From contig JACVTC010000034.1 in NCBI GenBank assembly GCA_016946835.1, forward strand, positions 979,001 to 1,043,000: a stretch of 64,000 nt of DNA, in the 5' to 3' direction. Of the stretch, positions 1-11,762 are shown in pieces; position 1 is the stretch's first letter; each line of letters starts with the position of its first letter. A program made the translations under genes and the position numbers. The DNA is from Neocallimastix lanati (nom. inval.). Taxonomy: Eukaryota > Neocallimastigomycota > Neocallimastigomycetes > Neocallimastigales > Neocallimastigaceae. The notes under the pieces are model-generated. The model searched no databases, was not told the origin of the DNA, and was given only the letters and a program-made list of their open reading frames with translations.

Positions 1-325
1 TATTATTATTATTATTAATTAATTTTATAATTTTAATAATCACTTTTAATTTTTATAATGTTTAATAAATTTCAATAAAAGATTTATAAAATAAAATATT
101 AGAAAACAAGTGTTCTAATAAATCAAATTTTTAGTGTTATTTTTAATAAAACATTTTTAATTCATAAATAACTTATACAGTTATTATTAAAATAAATTGA
201 AATTATCACTTTTTAATTCTATATTAAAATTAAGATAATTTCTAAAATTTATCAGCTTTGATAAATAACAAAATTATTAAATTAAAATAAATAATAAAAA
301 ACAAATTCATGTTAAAGTTTTCTAG
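1..325. other. AT-rich spacer, nothing recognised
   Basis: Only A/T-rich, homopolymer-rich sequence is seen. There is no ORF of note, no tRNA and no clear LTR end. Confidence 0.6.
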
Positions 326-1297
326 CTTAACCCAAAAATTAATCCATTCTAAAAAAAATTAAATCCATATTTAAGAAAAATTAATTAAATAAAGATAATT
401 AAAATAAAATAATAAATTAATTAATCATTAATAATTTTAATTAAAAACTAAAATAAATTAATAAATAATATTTTTCTAAGACTCCAAATAAACAAAATAA
501 TAAACAAATTTAATAAATTATAAATAACAAATAAACAAACTTATAAACATCGCAAAATTAAAATTAGATAGTTAAATAATTTTTTAAGTTACTTTTATTT
601 AAAATAATGATTATTTTATTTATTTTATAACTCAACTTTTATAAACAAATTGTAATTAAAATAACATTTTAAAACTCATCTTTATCAACATTTTATTTGT
701 AAATATTGTTTAATTTAATAATAAATTATTCTTTATTTCTCTTTTATTAATTTTATTATTTTTAATGTAAATAGTTTAAAATCAAAGAAAAATATAAAAA
801 CATGTAAATATTTCTTATAAATTATTCTTTATTATTAATTATTTAATAAATTATTATAAATATTTTATTAGTTTTAATAATCAAAAAGTATGATTATTAA
901 TTATTTAATAAATTATTATAGATATTTTATTAGTTTTTAATAATCAATTTTTATGATTATTAATTATTTTGATAAATTATTATATATTTTATTAGTTATT
1001 AATAATCAATTTTATTATTAAAATTTAAAATAAATTAGTATAAATAATAAATATTTCATTTTATTATTTTATTAGTTTTTAACAATTATTTTATTAATTT
1101 AAACAAAATTAATTATTAAATAAATAAAGATTAATATTAAAATAAAAATAAATTTTTTTAATAAAACATTTTTGTGTTTAATAATAAAACATATTTATTT
1201 TTTTAAATTTCTTAAATCAATTTTATTCAGTATTTATCCTTTTATTCACTTCTACAAAATTTAATTTTTGTAGATTAAGAATATTAGGTATAAATCA
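326..1297 (+). repeat. Inverted repeat arm (partner 46392-47363)
   Basis: This 972-bp stretch is the reverse complement of 46392-47363, which has the same length. It contains two nearly identical copies of a ~74-bp unit (about 830-980) rich in TTATTA, and it ends near a small ctacaaaat/atttttgtag hairpin at 1251-1273. No coding capacity is seen. It is the outer part of the large inverted duplication that also carries the two tRNA-Met genes. Confidence 0.75.
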
Positions 1298-1907
1298 ACT
1301 TCATGATAAAAGATGAAATTTATAATTTAAAATTAATTAATAAACTAAAATTAATAATTTGTAATAATAATTTACTAAACTATAAAATTATAAATAATTA
1401 TTATAAAAAGTTAGTATTTTCAAATAAAATTTTAAGATTAATAAAAGAACAATGTAAATTTAAATAATTAATATAGAAATTAAATTTAAATAATTTTATT
1501 ATGTAAAATATATTTTATTACATAAATATTTGTTATTATTTGATATAATTAGTAAATAGTTATTTTACTTTAAAGACTTAAAACTAATTCTTTTTTTTTA
1601 AAATAGAAAATAAGACTTTAAATAGAATTAAAATAGTAATACTTTTTCTTTTTTTAATATTTCTAAAAGATATAAATAGTAATTAAATTAGATAGTTAAT
1701 TATATAGCTTAATCTTAACGAAAATTATAAAAACATGTAATAATTCTTATTTAAAAGAACAACATTTTTGTTAACATTTTTGTTTATCAAAACTTGTTCA
1801 ATAAATACTTATTTTATCTTATTTAAATTTAAAAGTATTTATTTAATATTATAAATTTAAAATTTAATAAAAATTAATATTTAAAAATTAAATAAAATTT
1901 ATGTATT
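1298..1907. other. AT-rich spacer
   Basis: Noncoding A/T-rich sequence between the inverted repeat arm and a small LTR element. No feature is recognised. Confidence 0.5.
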
Positions 1908-2497
1908 AAAATAACTTCATTGTTTCTAATAAATCAATTTTAAAAAGTTTTATAATAAAATATATTTTAATTATCTTAAAATTTATAACTTTGATAAAGA
2001 GTTATTAATAAACTAAAGTAAGTTATTAATAATTTCTTATCAAATTTTGGTGGAGAATCCTAAAAAACGGCCGGTGAAGGTTATGTATTATTTTCAAATA
2101 GTGGTAAGATATTTGAAAATTAATTATATGAAATAAAGTTAATATAAAATTTACTGTTATAGTTTAAATCTAACTAAAATAACTATAAACTAAAAATTAA
2201 ATTTAACGATCTAAATATATTGAAATACATTATTGAAATATATTTAGTAAATTACTACACATATTAATTAATAGAAAATAATTATATTGTTAAAATATAA
2301 TAGTATAATATTATATAATATATTAAAAAAAAAAAAAAAATAAAAAAAAAAAATAAAAAAAAAAAATATAAAATTAATTTTATAATAAATATTATAAATA
2401 AATTAAAAATATTCTATTCAAAAATTGAAAATATATATATAGAATAAATATATATAAATAATATAATAGTAAATATCAAAATAATTAAATAAAAATA

Positions 2498-2534
<37 letters not shown>

Positions 2535-2748
2535 TATATATATAATAATATTAAAATAATAATATAATATTTAAAATAATTTAAAATAATTTAAAATAAT
2601 ATTTAAATAATTTAAAATAACTTCATTGTTTCTAATAAATCAATTTTAAAAAGTTTTATAATAAAATATATTTTAATTATCTTAAAATTTATAACTTTGA
2701 TAAAGAGTTATTAATAAACTAAAGTAAGTTATTAATAATTTCTTATCA
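1908..2748 (+). mobile_element. Miniature LTR element (TRIM-like)
   Basis: A direct repeat of ~135 bp occurs at 1908-2042 and 2614-2748, both ending TTCTTATCA. The first copy is followed after 5 nt by a primer-binding-like TGGTGGAGAATCC (2048-2060). The interior (2043-2613) has no ORF and holds several long A runs. The layout is LTR, PBS, short noncoding interior, LTR, as in terminal-repeat retrotransposons in miniature. The outer LTR limits are uncertain because the flanks are low complexity. It abuts LTR A across the spacer ttcaa. Confidence 0.55.
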
Positions 2749-2753
2749 TTCAA

Positions 2754-3602
2754 TGTTAAGGAATGAACAAATAATGTTAATTTTATTATTTTTCATAAAA
2801 ATAACTTAACCACTAAAATTAAATTATTTATTTCCTTACTTGGGGAACTTTCTTATGTTCTATTACAGCCAAATTATTACTAATATTAAATTTATTATTA
2901 TTAATATAAATTCTTTATTAATATCAATACTTTATTATTAAAATTAATACTATATTATTAATATCAATATTATTATCAATATCTAGTTTTATTAATATGA
3001 TTTATTCTATCAATATTTTATTATTAAAGAAAATTTTATTTTACAAATATTACTAATACAGATTATTTATTATTAATAAAAATTAATATAATTAATAATG
3101 ATTTAAAAATATTTTACTTAAATCCATGATCCTTGTCATTAAAATTAGTAATACTTCCTAAATAATACTCTATTACTAATAGTTCTGTAAAAGTAATAAA
3201 ATTATTTTTAAAATATATTATCACTACAATTAATAATAAATAGTTTAGAATTTAATAATATGTAATAATTATTTATTATAATAGAATAGATTATGAATTT
3301 ATAATTTAAATACAATTCAAACATGTAACTCTAAGATATTCTAAAGAAATGGCTTGACCATTTCTAACGATAAAAAAAAAAAATATAAATAGATGAGAAA
3401 ATTGTATTTTAGAAAAATAATCTGAAAAAAAAATATAATCTTATTAAAGAAATTAATTTATTTTTAGTTTTTAATTGAATAATTTTTATTAAATAAATAA
3501 ATAAATAAAATATTTTAAAAAAAAGATATATTTTAATTTTTAATTTTTTTTATTTTAGTGTTTATTTCTATATTTATTATTATTCTGTCCCGAACCTCAA
3601 CA
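2754..3602 (+). repeat. 5' LTR of element A
   Basis: Begins TGTTAAGGAATG and ends CCTCAACA, so it has the TGTT...AACA form. It precedes a PBS and a gag-pol region in the same orientation. Its start resembles LTR families C, E and M (GAATGAA a few bases in). It is preceded by ttcaa, the spacer seen between other stacked LTRs. No 3' partner is present because element A is truncated at ~7829. Confidence 0.65.
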
Positions 3603-3609
3603 TAAAAAG

Positions 3610-3626
3610 TGGTGGAGATATCGGGG
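3610..3626 (+). promoter_or_regulatory. Primer binding site of element A
   Basis: TGGTGGAGATATCGGGG lies 7 nt after the LTR end and is identical over 17 nt to the PBS of element B (18716-18732). It starts TGG, as expected for pairing to a tRNA 3' CCA end. The implied primer tRNA would start GGAGATA and could be a Ser- or Leu-type tRNA. No such tRNA is in the window. Confidence 0.65.
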
Positions 3627-4534
3627 AAGTTAATAATCGTAAATATAGAGTAAACAATAATAGGATAGTAATATTTCTAATAAAACAATTTTTTTTTGTT
3701 AATTTTTTTTTTAATATTAAAGTGATAGGTAAGCAATTACCGGTGAAGCTTTAATAAAATAAAATTTATTGGAAACATATAAAAAGGGATTTAGTACGGT
3801 TTAGAAGCATACCTAGTACTAAAATTCCAACAGTAGGTAGTTTCCGGATTAATTTATCTCAAGAATTGAAAGGTCATTCTTGAGCTCTGGTCGTTCTGTT
3901 TATTTGAAAGCAGAAGCGTCTGGTTTGATTACTACATGACACCGTAATAGGCAAGCTGTGGTAATTCAAGCACTACATACCTACTTTTTAGTACTGGATA
4001 TGGAAAATTCCAGGAAATGCTCTTTTTATATGTATATTATTCCATAAAATTTTTTTTTTTGTTCTAATAAATCATATTTTATTTTTTTTTAGTTGTTTAC
4101 AAATAATATTTTTATTTTTAAATTTTATTTGAGTTATATCAAAGTCGTCTTACGATCAACTCAGAAAAAGTTTCCTACCACATTGCCAATTGATAATAAC
4201 AAAAGCACACAACAACACCATTAATTCGAAGAGTTTATTACATTAAAATTTTTTTTTTTGAAAGTAAAGAACAATACAATTATCAAGATATATTTAGGGG
4301 TTATCACTACACTAGTTTATATCTATATATTATTCTTTTCAGATATATTTGGGGGTCAGTGTAACACTAGTTTATATCTTCAATAGTATATTTGGTTGTC
4401 ATTGGACTTTAGTTTATACTAGAATTATTAACTTCAAGAAAAATCTGATATTACTTCAGTCAATATTATTTATTAATTATTTTCAAACATTCATTTTGCT
4501 CAATTCTATTCTGTTACTTTCAATATTAGTTAAA
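3627..4534 (+). other. Long 5' leader of element A
   Basis: About 0.9 kb between PBS and gag start. Positions ~3780-4020 are clearly less AT-rich than the surroundings and include a perfect 9-bp hairpin at 3858-3884 (CTCAAGAAT / ATTCTTGAG, 9-nt loop). It has no coding role and is probably transcript leader or packaging sequence, by inference from position. Confidence 0.5.
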
Positions 4535-5484
4535 ATGAGTTCAGGATCTTCTCCATCAACTTCAAATCCTTCAGTTCCAATTCCAACTGTTATAAACAAA
4601 ATCACGCTATTAGCTTTAGAGAACTCAAGAAAGAATTAAAAGACATAGAAAAACTAAGCAAAGAACATCTCGATATTAGATCTTGGGCTTCAGATTTAAA
4701 ATTTTGGATCAGATATCAGCATGTAGATGATCCAGAAACTATTTTTACGGCATGTATCTTAACTTCGACTGGTGAACCAAGAGAAGTAATTCAAAATATG
4801 GAATATGGCAAAAACTTTAGTGATGACGATGACGATGATGATGATGACGATGATGAAGATGATAGCGATGATGAAGAAGATAATCATTATCCAAGTCTTG
4901 ATGAAATTATTAATGAGTTAGAAACATTTTATGGAAAAAAAGAAGATCAAAACGTCTTGCTTAAGGAACTTCGCTCCTTAAAAATTAAAAAGTATGAAAA
5001 AGTTAAAGATTTTAACATTCGCTATCGATCACTCTATTTAAAACTCGATAAAAAGAGGAAAAGAAGAATTAGTGTATTGGATTATGCTGATTCTTTGAAA
5101 AATAATAAAGAAGCCTGGAAAAAGGTTTCACTCAAGGATGACATTTCTTTAAAGAAAGCATTTGCAATAGCTGAAAAAGTAGATAGATTGATGCCTACCT
5201 TTAACCAAGAAATAAACGAAAATTTTAGAACAAATTTCAACAATTCTTATAAATCATCAAATTTTAATAACAACCAATCTAAAGGAAAAGTATTTAATGA
5301 TTCAAAAATAAAGAAAAAAGATTCAACTGTTGATAACTTAACTAAAAGAATAAAAGGTTTAACTGTTAGTACCTGTTTCTTTTGTAGTGAAGAAGGTCAT
5401 TTTCAAACCGAATGTCCAAAACTTAATGCTATTATCAAAAAGAATCGTCAGGAATACTTCGAAAACAAACGTTTAAATCACTAA
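4535..5484 (+). pseudogene. gag: gag of element A (frameshifted)
   Basis: Capsid/nucleocapsid polyprotein of a Ty3/gypsy element. The start ATG at 4535 (MSSGSSPSTS) is supported by position. One small frameshift near 4595-4610 joins it to the gag frame that matches element B from FRELKKELKDIEK onward. The downstream part (from 4798) has an Asp-rich run (about 11 D), a YPSLDEI segment, a basic KLDKKRKRR capsid-like region and a C-terminal zinc knuckle CX2CX4HX4C (CFFCSEEGHFQTEC) at 5375-5416. It ends at TAA 5482-5484, right after a slippery heptamer. It is probably inactive because of the frameshift, but the knuckle and basic region are intact. Confidence 0.75.
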
Positions 5485-5504
5485 AAGGGAGAAGAAGCAC
5501 TCCC
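5472..5504 (+). promoter_or_regulatory. -1 ribosomal frameshift signal, element A
   Basis: In the gag frame the sequence reads T TTA AAT (5472-5478), a canonical X XXY YYZ heptamer, followed after 8 nt by a hairpin GGGAG (5487-5491) / CTCCC (5500-5504). A -1 slip leads straight into the pol frame with no stop. Elements B and C have the same arrangement with compensated stem changes. Confidence 0.8.
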
Positions 5505-7829
5505 ATTGTCAATAAAATAGCTTCCGTTAAATATCAACAATCTTCAGCTAATGACTACTTCCATGAAGAAATAGAAGATCAAAAAAAAAGTTATGAATTA
5601 TCTGAGGATGAAATTGAAGAAGAAGACATCAATGATTTAGAAGATATTGACTTAATTCAAGATGAAAACGACTACTTGGTTGCTGCTTTTAAAAGAAAGC
5701 GTGATAACATTAGTAAAGATCATAAAGGTAATCAAGAAAAGAAAATTCACAAAAGTCTTAGAGATAATCCTCGACCAATTGTTACTCCAGCTTTGCGAAA
5801 GAAGAAAGAAAATGAATTGAAAGTTAATCCAACTCCAAAACAAACATCAAGTCAGATACATCCTTCGATAATGTCACAGCCCTTAATCAATCTCGAAAAA
5901 CAAAAAGAAAAAGAAATTCGTGATAAAGAACGTGCTAGTACTTCTCAATCACCTATGGAAATTACTGATATAGATTTATCTAATCGCAGAAAAGAAAAAG
6001 AAAAAGGAAAAGAGGTTAGTGATACAGAACTTGCATCTACTTCCACCTCGCCCATTGAAATTGTTGATATTGATGAAACAGATCATATTATTTCTAATAA
6101 TGATGAAAATAGTATTCCAAATAATACATTAAATAAACTCATTAATGATAAACTAAAAGTAAATAAACTTCCTGGAAACAAAATTCCTAGAGTTCCAAGA
6201 AAGATCCAAATGATAGCTGATCATCTACCTTACAATGTTATTAAAGACTTAAATACTACTAAATGTAATATTACCTTTGGAGAATTATTTGAAGTATCAC
6301 CAAAAATCAGATCTCAAGTTGCAAAAGGTTTAAAGTTAGAAAAAGATTCTATTAAGATAGCCGGTGCCGTTGACAACATTTGTGCTTCTACTACTATAGT
6401 TAATAATCTTGATCACACTTATAAAAGTAAAAACAAAGAACCCAAAGAAGATGATATAGCCATGGTCGACGTTACTGTTGAAGGAGTCAAAGGAAAAGCA
6501 TTGATTGATTCTTGTAGTAATTTAAATATTATTACTAATCAATTCCTTAGAAAGTTACCTTCTGTATATGAGCCTATTGGAATCAGTCGTGGAAGAATCC
6601 GACTAGCAACTATTAATGATGATTATTCGGAAGACTATTTAATCAATATTCCTGTACAAATTAATAATTTTCATATGGTTGCTACATGTAGAGTTATAGA
6701 TAAAGAAGATCCTTTCTTTGATATTTTTATTAACTTGAAAACTCAAATAGATCATAAATTGTTTATTCATCCTATTCTTTATAGTCTTTGCCAATTCAAT
6801 GATAATGGATCGGTTGAAGAAATTGCTCCTATAAACAATCAATATGAAAATGAAGAAAAACTAGTTTGTTTTGTAAAAGCTATTTCTAATGAATCTATTA
6901 AGAAAGAACTTAAGAAAATGGAAGGTCTTCCTCCTCGAGAATATATTCATAACGAAAAATTTATCAATACTCTTAATAAAAAGTATCGAGATCAAATAAT
7001 TAAACTTTTAGAAGATAATATAGTTATAATTGCGACCTCTTCTGAAGAATTAACACCTTCGAACTTATCTCCACATAAAATTCACCTTAAACCTGGTGCT
7101 AGGCCAATTAAACAAAAATTTTATAGAATCTCAAAACTAAAAACAGATATTCTTAAAGAAGAACTTACTAAATTAATAAATAAAAGACTTATTGAACCAT
7201 CATGTTCAGAATGGTCTTCGCCTGTTGTTCTTGTTCCTAAACCAAATGGTAAATGGAGAATGTGTGTTGACTATAGAAAAGTCAATGATGCTACTATAAA
7301 GGATTCATATTCTCTTCCAAATATTGATGAAATATTCGATAGTTTAGATGGTGCTATAATATTTACTACAATGGACCTTTACTCCGGATATCATCAAATA
7401 CTTATGGATGAAGAGCGCGTTGAAGTTACCAGTTTTACCACAAAATTCGGAAATTATCAATTCAAAGTCATGCCTTTCGGACTTACTAACGCTCCAGCAA
7501 CTTTCCAACGTGAGATGAACAAAATTCTCTTTCCTTTCATTGGTGATTTTGTTTTCAATTTCATTGACGATATCCTTATATACTCAAAATCTTTAGAAGA
7601 ACACCTCGAACATATTGCTAAAGTACTCGCTGTTTTCAAAGAACACAAACTTAAAATCAATATTGAAAAATGTTCGTTTATGCAAACAGAAGTTGAAGTC
7701 CTCGGTCACGAAGTATCTGCACAAGGTCTGAGCCCTCTTGATAGCAAGATTGAATCAATTAAAAATTAGAAACTTCCTTCAAACCTCCATGAATTACGGT
7801 CTTTCCTAGGGGCAATAGGTTATTATTAT
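5484..7829 (+). pseudogene. pol: pol of element A (3'-truncated)
   Basis: Pol polyprotein in the -1 frame relative to gag. Seen in order: a Lys/Glu-rich linker, an aspartic-protease-like motif ALIDSCSN (~residue 338, with C where G is usual), then reverse transcriptase with WSSPVVLV, CVDYRKVND, MPFGL and catalytic FIDD (nt ~7562). A TAG at 7767-7769 replaces a Trp codon conserved in B and C. Homology stops at ~7829 inside the tether before RNase H, where a remnant of another LTR element is joined. RNase H, integrase and 3' LTR are absent from the window, so this copy is dead. Confidence 0.8.
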
Positions 7830-7858
7830 TTCTTGTTGAATAATCCTACTTAGGGCGT
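7830..7858 (+). other. Junction: PBS-like plus PPT-like remnant of a G element
   Basis: Between the broken pol of A and LTR G lie ATAATCCTAC (7840-7849), which matches the PBS of element H, and TTAGGGCGT (7850-7858), which resembles the H polypurine tract. This looks like an element whose whole interior is deleted between PBS and PPT. Confidence 0.4.
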
Positions 7859-8561
7859 TGTTGAAATTATAACTGAATTGAAATCTCAATTTCAGTTATT
7901 TACATTTCAATAATTAAAAATATTATTTATTTAATTATAAATAATATATATATTTAAATAATTAATAATTAATATAAATTCTTGTTTAATATTTAAAGGG
8001 TTATCTTAGGCCTAATAATTCTGAGAATATTAATAAATAAGGTTTATATTAATAATTAATTTCAATGATACATTTGACGTCACGTGTATTTTATTTATAT
8101 TATGTTTTTATATATGTTTACAACATATCTATATTAAATTCAATTATTCAAATTAATTATGTAATTAAATTTATCCTTATATTTTATTATTATTTATATT
8201 ACTATATTATTACTATCTTATAATTAAATATTATTATTATGTAACTTACAAAATATAAAAGAAAGATGTAAAAATCTATCTTTTATGTTCTTTGTAAGGT
8301 TATTGTAAAATTACCTTAATAGTAATATATTATAGATATTTTATTATTAACAAATTTAAAATTAAATTAATTTGATAATTCTAATTATCAAAGTTTATTA
8401 TAAATAAATTTTTATTAAACTAAACATTTAAATATTTATTATTTTTATTATATATCTATATAGTATATTACTATATAGACATATCGACTTAGTGAATATT
8501 TTTTAATAAACCATATTATTTTATTTAAATTTAAACTATAAATTATATCAAAATCTTAACA
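7859..8561 (+). repeat. LTR, family G
   Basis: Begins TGTTGAAATT and ends ATCTTAACA. It has a TATA-like TATAAAAG near 8254 followed by an imperfect hairpin (AAGAT / ATCTATCTT). A related copy starts at 34610, a 5' fragment at 36003, and an inverted truncated copy at 57789. The start is homologous to LTR H. It is inserted in the tRNA-flank repeat next to AAAAAACTTAATCC. Confidence 0.65.
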
Positions 8562-9293
8562 AAAAAACTTAATCCTTCAAATAAATTATTAATTAAATTA
8601 TTATATAAAATTGTTTTTCTTTATACTCATTGAACTCGTCTATATTTTAAAAATTCATTATTTTCACAAAATTATTAATAATTATTAGTGTATTTTAAAA
8701 TAATTTTATACATAATGATTCAAGAATAATATAATTATTTAATTATTAATTACATTAATAATATTAATTTATATTTATTATTAATATCTTAGTCTATTTA
8801 TCAATTTTAAATTTTAAATAACTCTTTTTTAAATAAATAATTTAAACAATAGATTTATTAATATTACTTATTTTTAAATTTTTAAATTGTTTAACTAAAT
8901 TATTCTACTAGAAATAGAATAGTTTTTTATGTTTATATACATTTTTTTCTTATTAAAAAGTAAAAAAAATTAGAGAATGTAAAAAAAATTTACAATAAAA
9001 CAAATATTATCTTAAATATAAAATCTTTTTCTTCTTTTTATTTTATATTTTTCTATCTTTTATAAATATATTTTAACTAATCAAAGTTTTAATATCATTT
9101 TTCAATAATTGTAATAAAAAAAAATTAAAAATAATAATGATTTTTTATATATATATATAAATTTATGAAAAATTGAAATTATTATAAAACGAATTAAAAA
9201 TAATAATTTAAAATTAAAAATGCGAAATGTGAGGTTCAAACTCACAACCTTAAGATTATGAGACTTACGCGCTGCCGACTGCGCCAACTTCGC
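8562..9293 (-). repeat. Inverted duplication arm with tRNA-Met (partner 42807-43747)
   Basis: Reading the minus strand from 9293, this is the same tRNA gene and 3' flank as 42807-43747 (for example TTATACATTATGATTCAAG and the run to CTTAATCC). The right arm is longer through A/T-tract expansions. Parts of the flank recur at 45452-46380. Confidence 0.75.
9221..9293 (-). tRNA. tRNA-Met (elongator, anticodon CAT)
   Basis: 73 nt cloverleaf on the minus strand. Acceptor GCGAAGT pairs with ATTTCGC (one G-T), the D arm is GCGC/GCGC, the anticodon loop is CTCATAA with anticodon CAT, the T stem is GTGAG/CTCAC, and the discriminator is A. There is no intron. The T loop reads TTTGAAC instead of TTCGAAC, so the universal C56 in the B box is lost, which may weaken transcription or folding. 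The D-arm start and the second copy at 42807 support elongator rather than initiator tRNA. Confidence 0.9.
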
Positions 9294-9303
9294 TTCCTCG
9301 AAT

Positions 9304-9860
9304 TAGTAAAAGGTAAGTTTATTATTAACTCAAATAACGAATGACAATTAAATCTAAAGACTAAGATAATTTAACACCTCTCTATTCGAGTTGTTAATAA
9401 TAAACACTAAATTAATTAATTCTATAACTATTATTTCTTATTACACTAGAATATAGTGCAGCACTTTATAACTCTATTTGTTATCAGTTACTGGGTTTAC
9501 ACTGAGTAATATATTTTATTTAATAATTATATTTTATTTATTAATATTAATATTTATAATAACAATTTACGTTAATAGTAACGCTAGTGCGTTACAGTTA
9601 CAAGTTCAATTATTATTTATACATGTCAATAATATTATGATTGGTAAATAATTTAATTTAACTTAATTTACTAACCATTAAATAAAATATATTTAACTAA
9701 GTATTTAACTATATAATTAATTATAAAATAATAGAATTTAATGTACGAAATTAACAAAAGATTTTATTTGATTAGCCGAAATTGCTAGCTGTTTAGAGAT
9801 ACGTTACGTAACCAAAGAACTATCATTGAATAGGCTTGAAGTTACCATGTATCTGTTACA
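9304..9860 (+). repeat. Solo LTR-like repeat, family X
   Basis: About 557 bp matching 28123-28682 closely. Ends with CTGTTACA. Flanked by gaat at 9300-9303 and 9861-9864 (4-bp duplication). The left end lies 7-10 bp upstream of the mature tRNA-Met. It holds an inverted pair GTTTATTATTAAC / GTTAATAATAAAC about 70 nt apart, and a less AT-rich 3' part (ACGTTACGTAACC). Confidence 0.65.
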
Positions 9861-9868
9861 GAATTTCG

Positions 9869-10964
9869 TGGTAAAGAATGAATTAATAACCTTTATTTTA
9901 TTATTAATAATTCTTTACTAAATTGTACTTTTCTATATTCTTAATAACCTAAACTTAATTATAAAATTTAATTTATTTTGATATAAATTAATTTTAACTT
10001 GTAAATAATGTAAATCAATTTTAATTAATTACTTTATTGTTATATTATTAAATATATTTATATATTAAAATACAATTGTAAATATTAAAATTATACTTTT
10101 AAGATACTAAATTATTAAAATTATTAATTAAATATTATTATAAAAATTATTATAAACTATTAATATTATAAAATTATTAAAATTATTAAATATTATTATA
10201 AAAATTTATTTATTATAACTATTAAATATTATTGTAAAATTATTAAAATTATTAATTAAATATTATTATAAAAATTATTATAAATTATTAATATTATAAA
10301 ATTATTAAAATTATTAAATATTATTATAAAAATTTATTTATTATAACTATTAAATATTATTATAAAATTATTAAGATTATTAATTAAATTTATTATTAAA
10401 AAATTATTATTAAAAATTATTAATTATTATAAAAATTTATTATCTAAATATTATCAAATTTATTAATTAAATATTATAAAAATTTTATTTTATTTTTGTA
10501 AATAATTACAAGTATTATTTAAAATAATTAAAGATTATTAAATTTATTATATTAATCTTTAAAAACAATTTATTTAACTTAAAAATATCAAAGAAAATAG
10601 TAAAAACTATTTTCTATATATTTATTTTATAATTATTTTTAATAAAATTATATTTGAATATTATATTATTATATTTATAAAAATTAAAACAAAAATGAAT
10701 TATTAATATAAAATTAATTCAATAATTCTATAAAATTACTTAAATTATAAACAAATAATTATACTTTAAATTTATAAAAAAATACAAATATTGTAACAAT
10801 TTCTTAAAAATTAAATGTATGTACTTCAAAAATAAATTTTAATATTATTAAATAATAAATAAATTTTAATAAAAAGAAATTTTTTTTATTTAAAACCAAA
10901 GCAGGGTAATATCCGTCCCCCCTGCTTGATTTTAATTCTATACGTGTCAACCCCGAGTCTACCA
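9869..10964 (+). repeat. Solo LTR, family B
   Basis: TGGTAAAGAATG...GAGTCTACCA, homologous to both LTRs of element B. Flanked by ttcg at 9865-9868 and 10965-10968. It is longer than the 5' LTR of B because of repeated TTATTAAAATTATTA-type runs at ~10100-10450. Confidence 0.85.
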
Positions 10965-10968
10965 TTCG

Positions 10969-11494
10969 TGATAAAGAATGAAATAATAATGATATTTTTA
11001 ATTAAATTCTTGATAATTAATTATATAAAAATATATTATTATATTCTTTACTATTAATAATTTTCTTATATTCTATATTAATAATTTTTATATTAGTTAT
11101 ATTTTATTATTTTAAATATTAAATTTATGTAATTAATTAATTTATATGATTGGTTTTAATAATGTAATTAAATAATATAAAATATGTATTATCCATATTA
11201 TTTTATGAAGGGGGTTTTTCTGAGGAAAGAAATAGTAGAAATAGTAATGATAATGAAATAGGAATAATAATTGAAAGGTTTCCTATATTGTTATAAAAAT
11301 AAATATTAATATTAATAAAGTATTTTTAACAATAAAATAATTATATAATTTATAAATAATAAATATTTTTAATAATAGTTCTTTAAATAAAATTTATAAT
11401 GTGTAATAATAATTTCTTTTAGTGTAATTTAGTAGTTAGTTAATTTATCTATTTATTTAATGTTCACACTCCTTTTACAATATGAACCTCAATA
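10969..11494 (+). repeat. Solo LTR, family E
   Basis: TGATAAAGAATG...TGAACCTCAATA, flanked by ttcg at 10965-10968 and 11495-11498. It resembles families A, C and M at its ends. It is stacked directly on the family-B LTR, sharing the same 4-bp duplication. Confidence 0.7.
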
Positions 11495-11498
11495 TTCG

Positions 11499-11551
11499 TG
11501 ACACGGGTTGTCACTAAATACCTTGTATTTCCTATTAAATACTCTTAATTC
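11499..11551 (+). repeat. Fragment of LTR family I (5' tip)
   Basis: The first ~52 bp of LTR I (compare 28691 onward: TGTCACTAAATACC, TTGTATTTCC, ACTCTTAAT) follow the ttcg spacer and then stop where repeat J begins. Confidence 0.65.
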
Positions 11552-11762
11552 TCACGAATACTAGTGGATTTGAAGTTAAAATTCACTATTAGATCAATTG
11601 AAATTAAATTTAATTTAGTTATTGACAAAAATTATTTTAATTCGATTTTAATTATAAAAATAAATATTAGAAACATTAAAGAATTAGAAACCAAAGAGTT
11701 TGGACTTATTTATTAAAGATAATTTAATTTAATTTAACCCTTTAGAATTTGATAAAAATAAC

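Noticed and set aside
4349-4534. Upstream in-frame extension of the gag ORF in element A
   Set aside because: Hydrophobic, A/T-driven residues with no match in B; gag is better started at ATG 4535.
9102-9287. Minus-strand ORF starting MAQSAARKS
   Set aside because: It overlaps the tRNA-Met gene; its reading frame comes from the tRNA and the A/T-rich flank.
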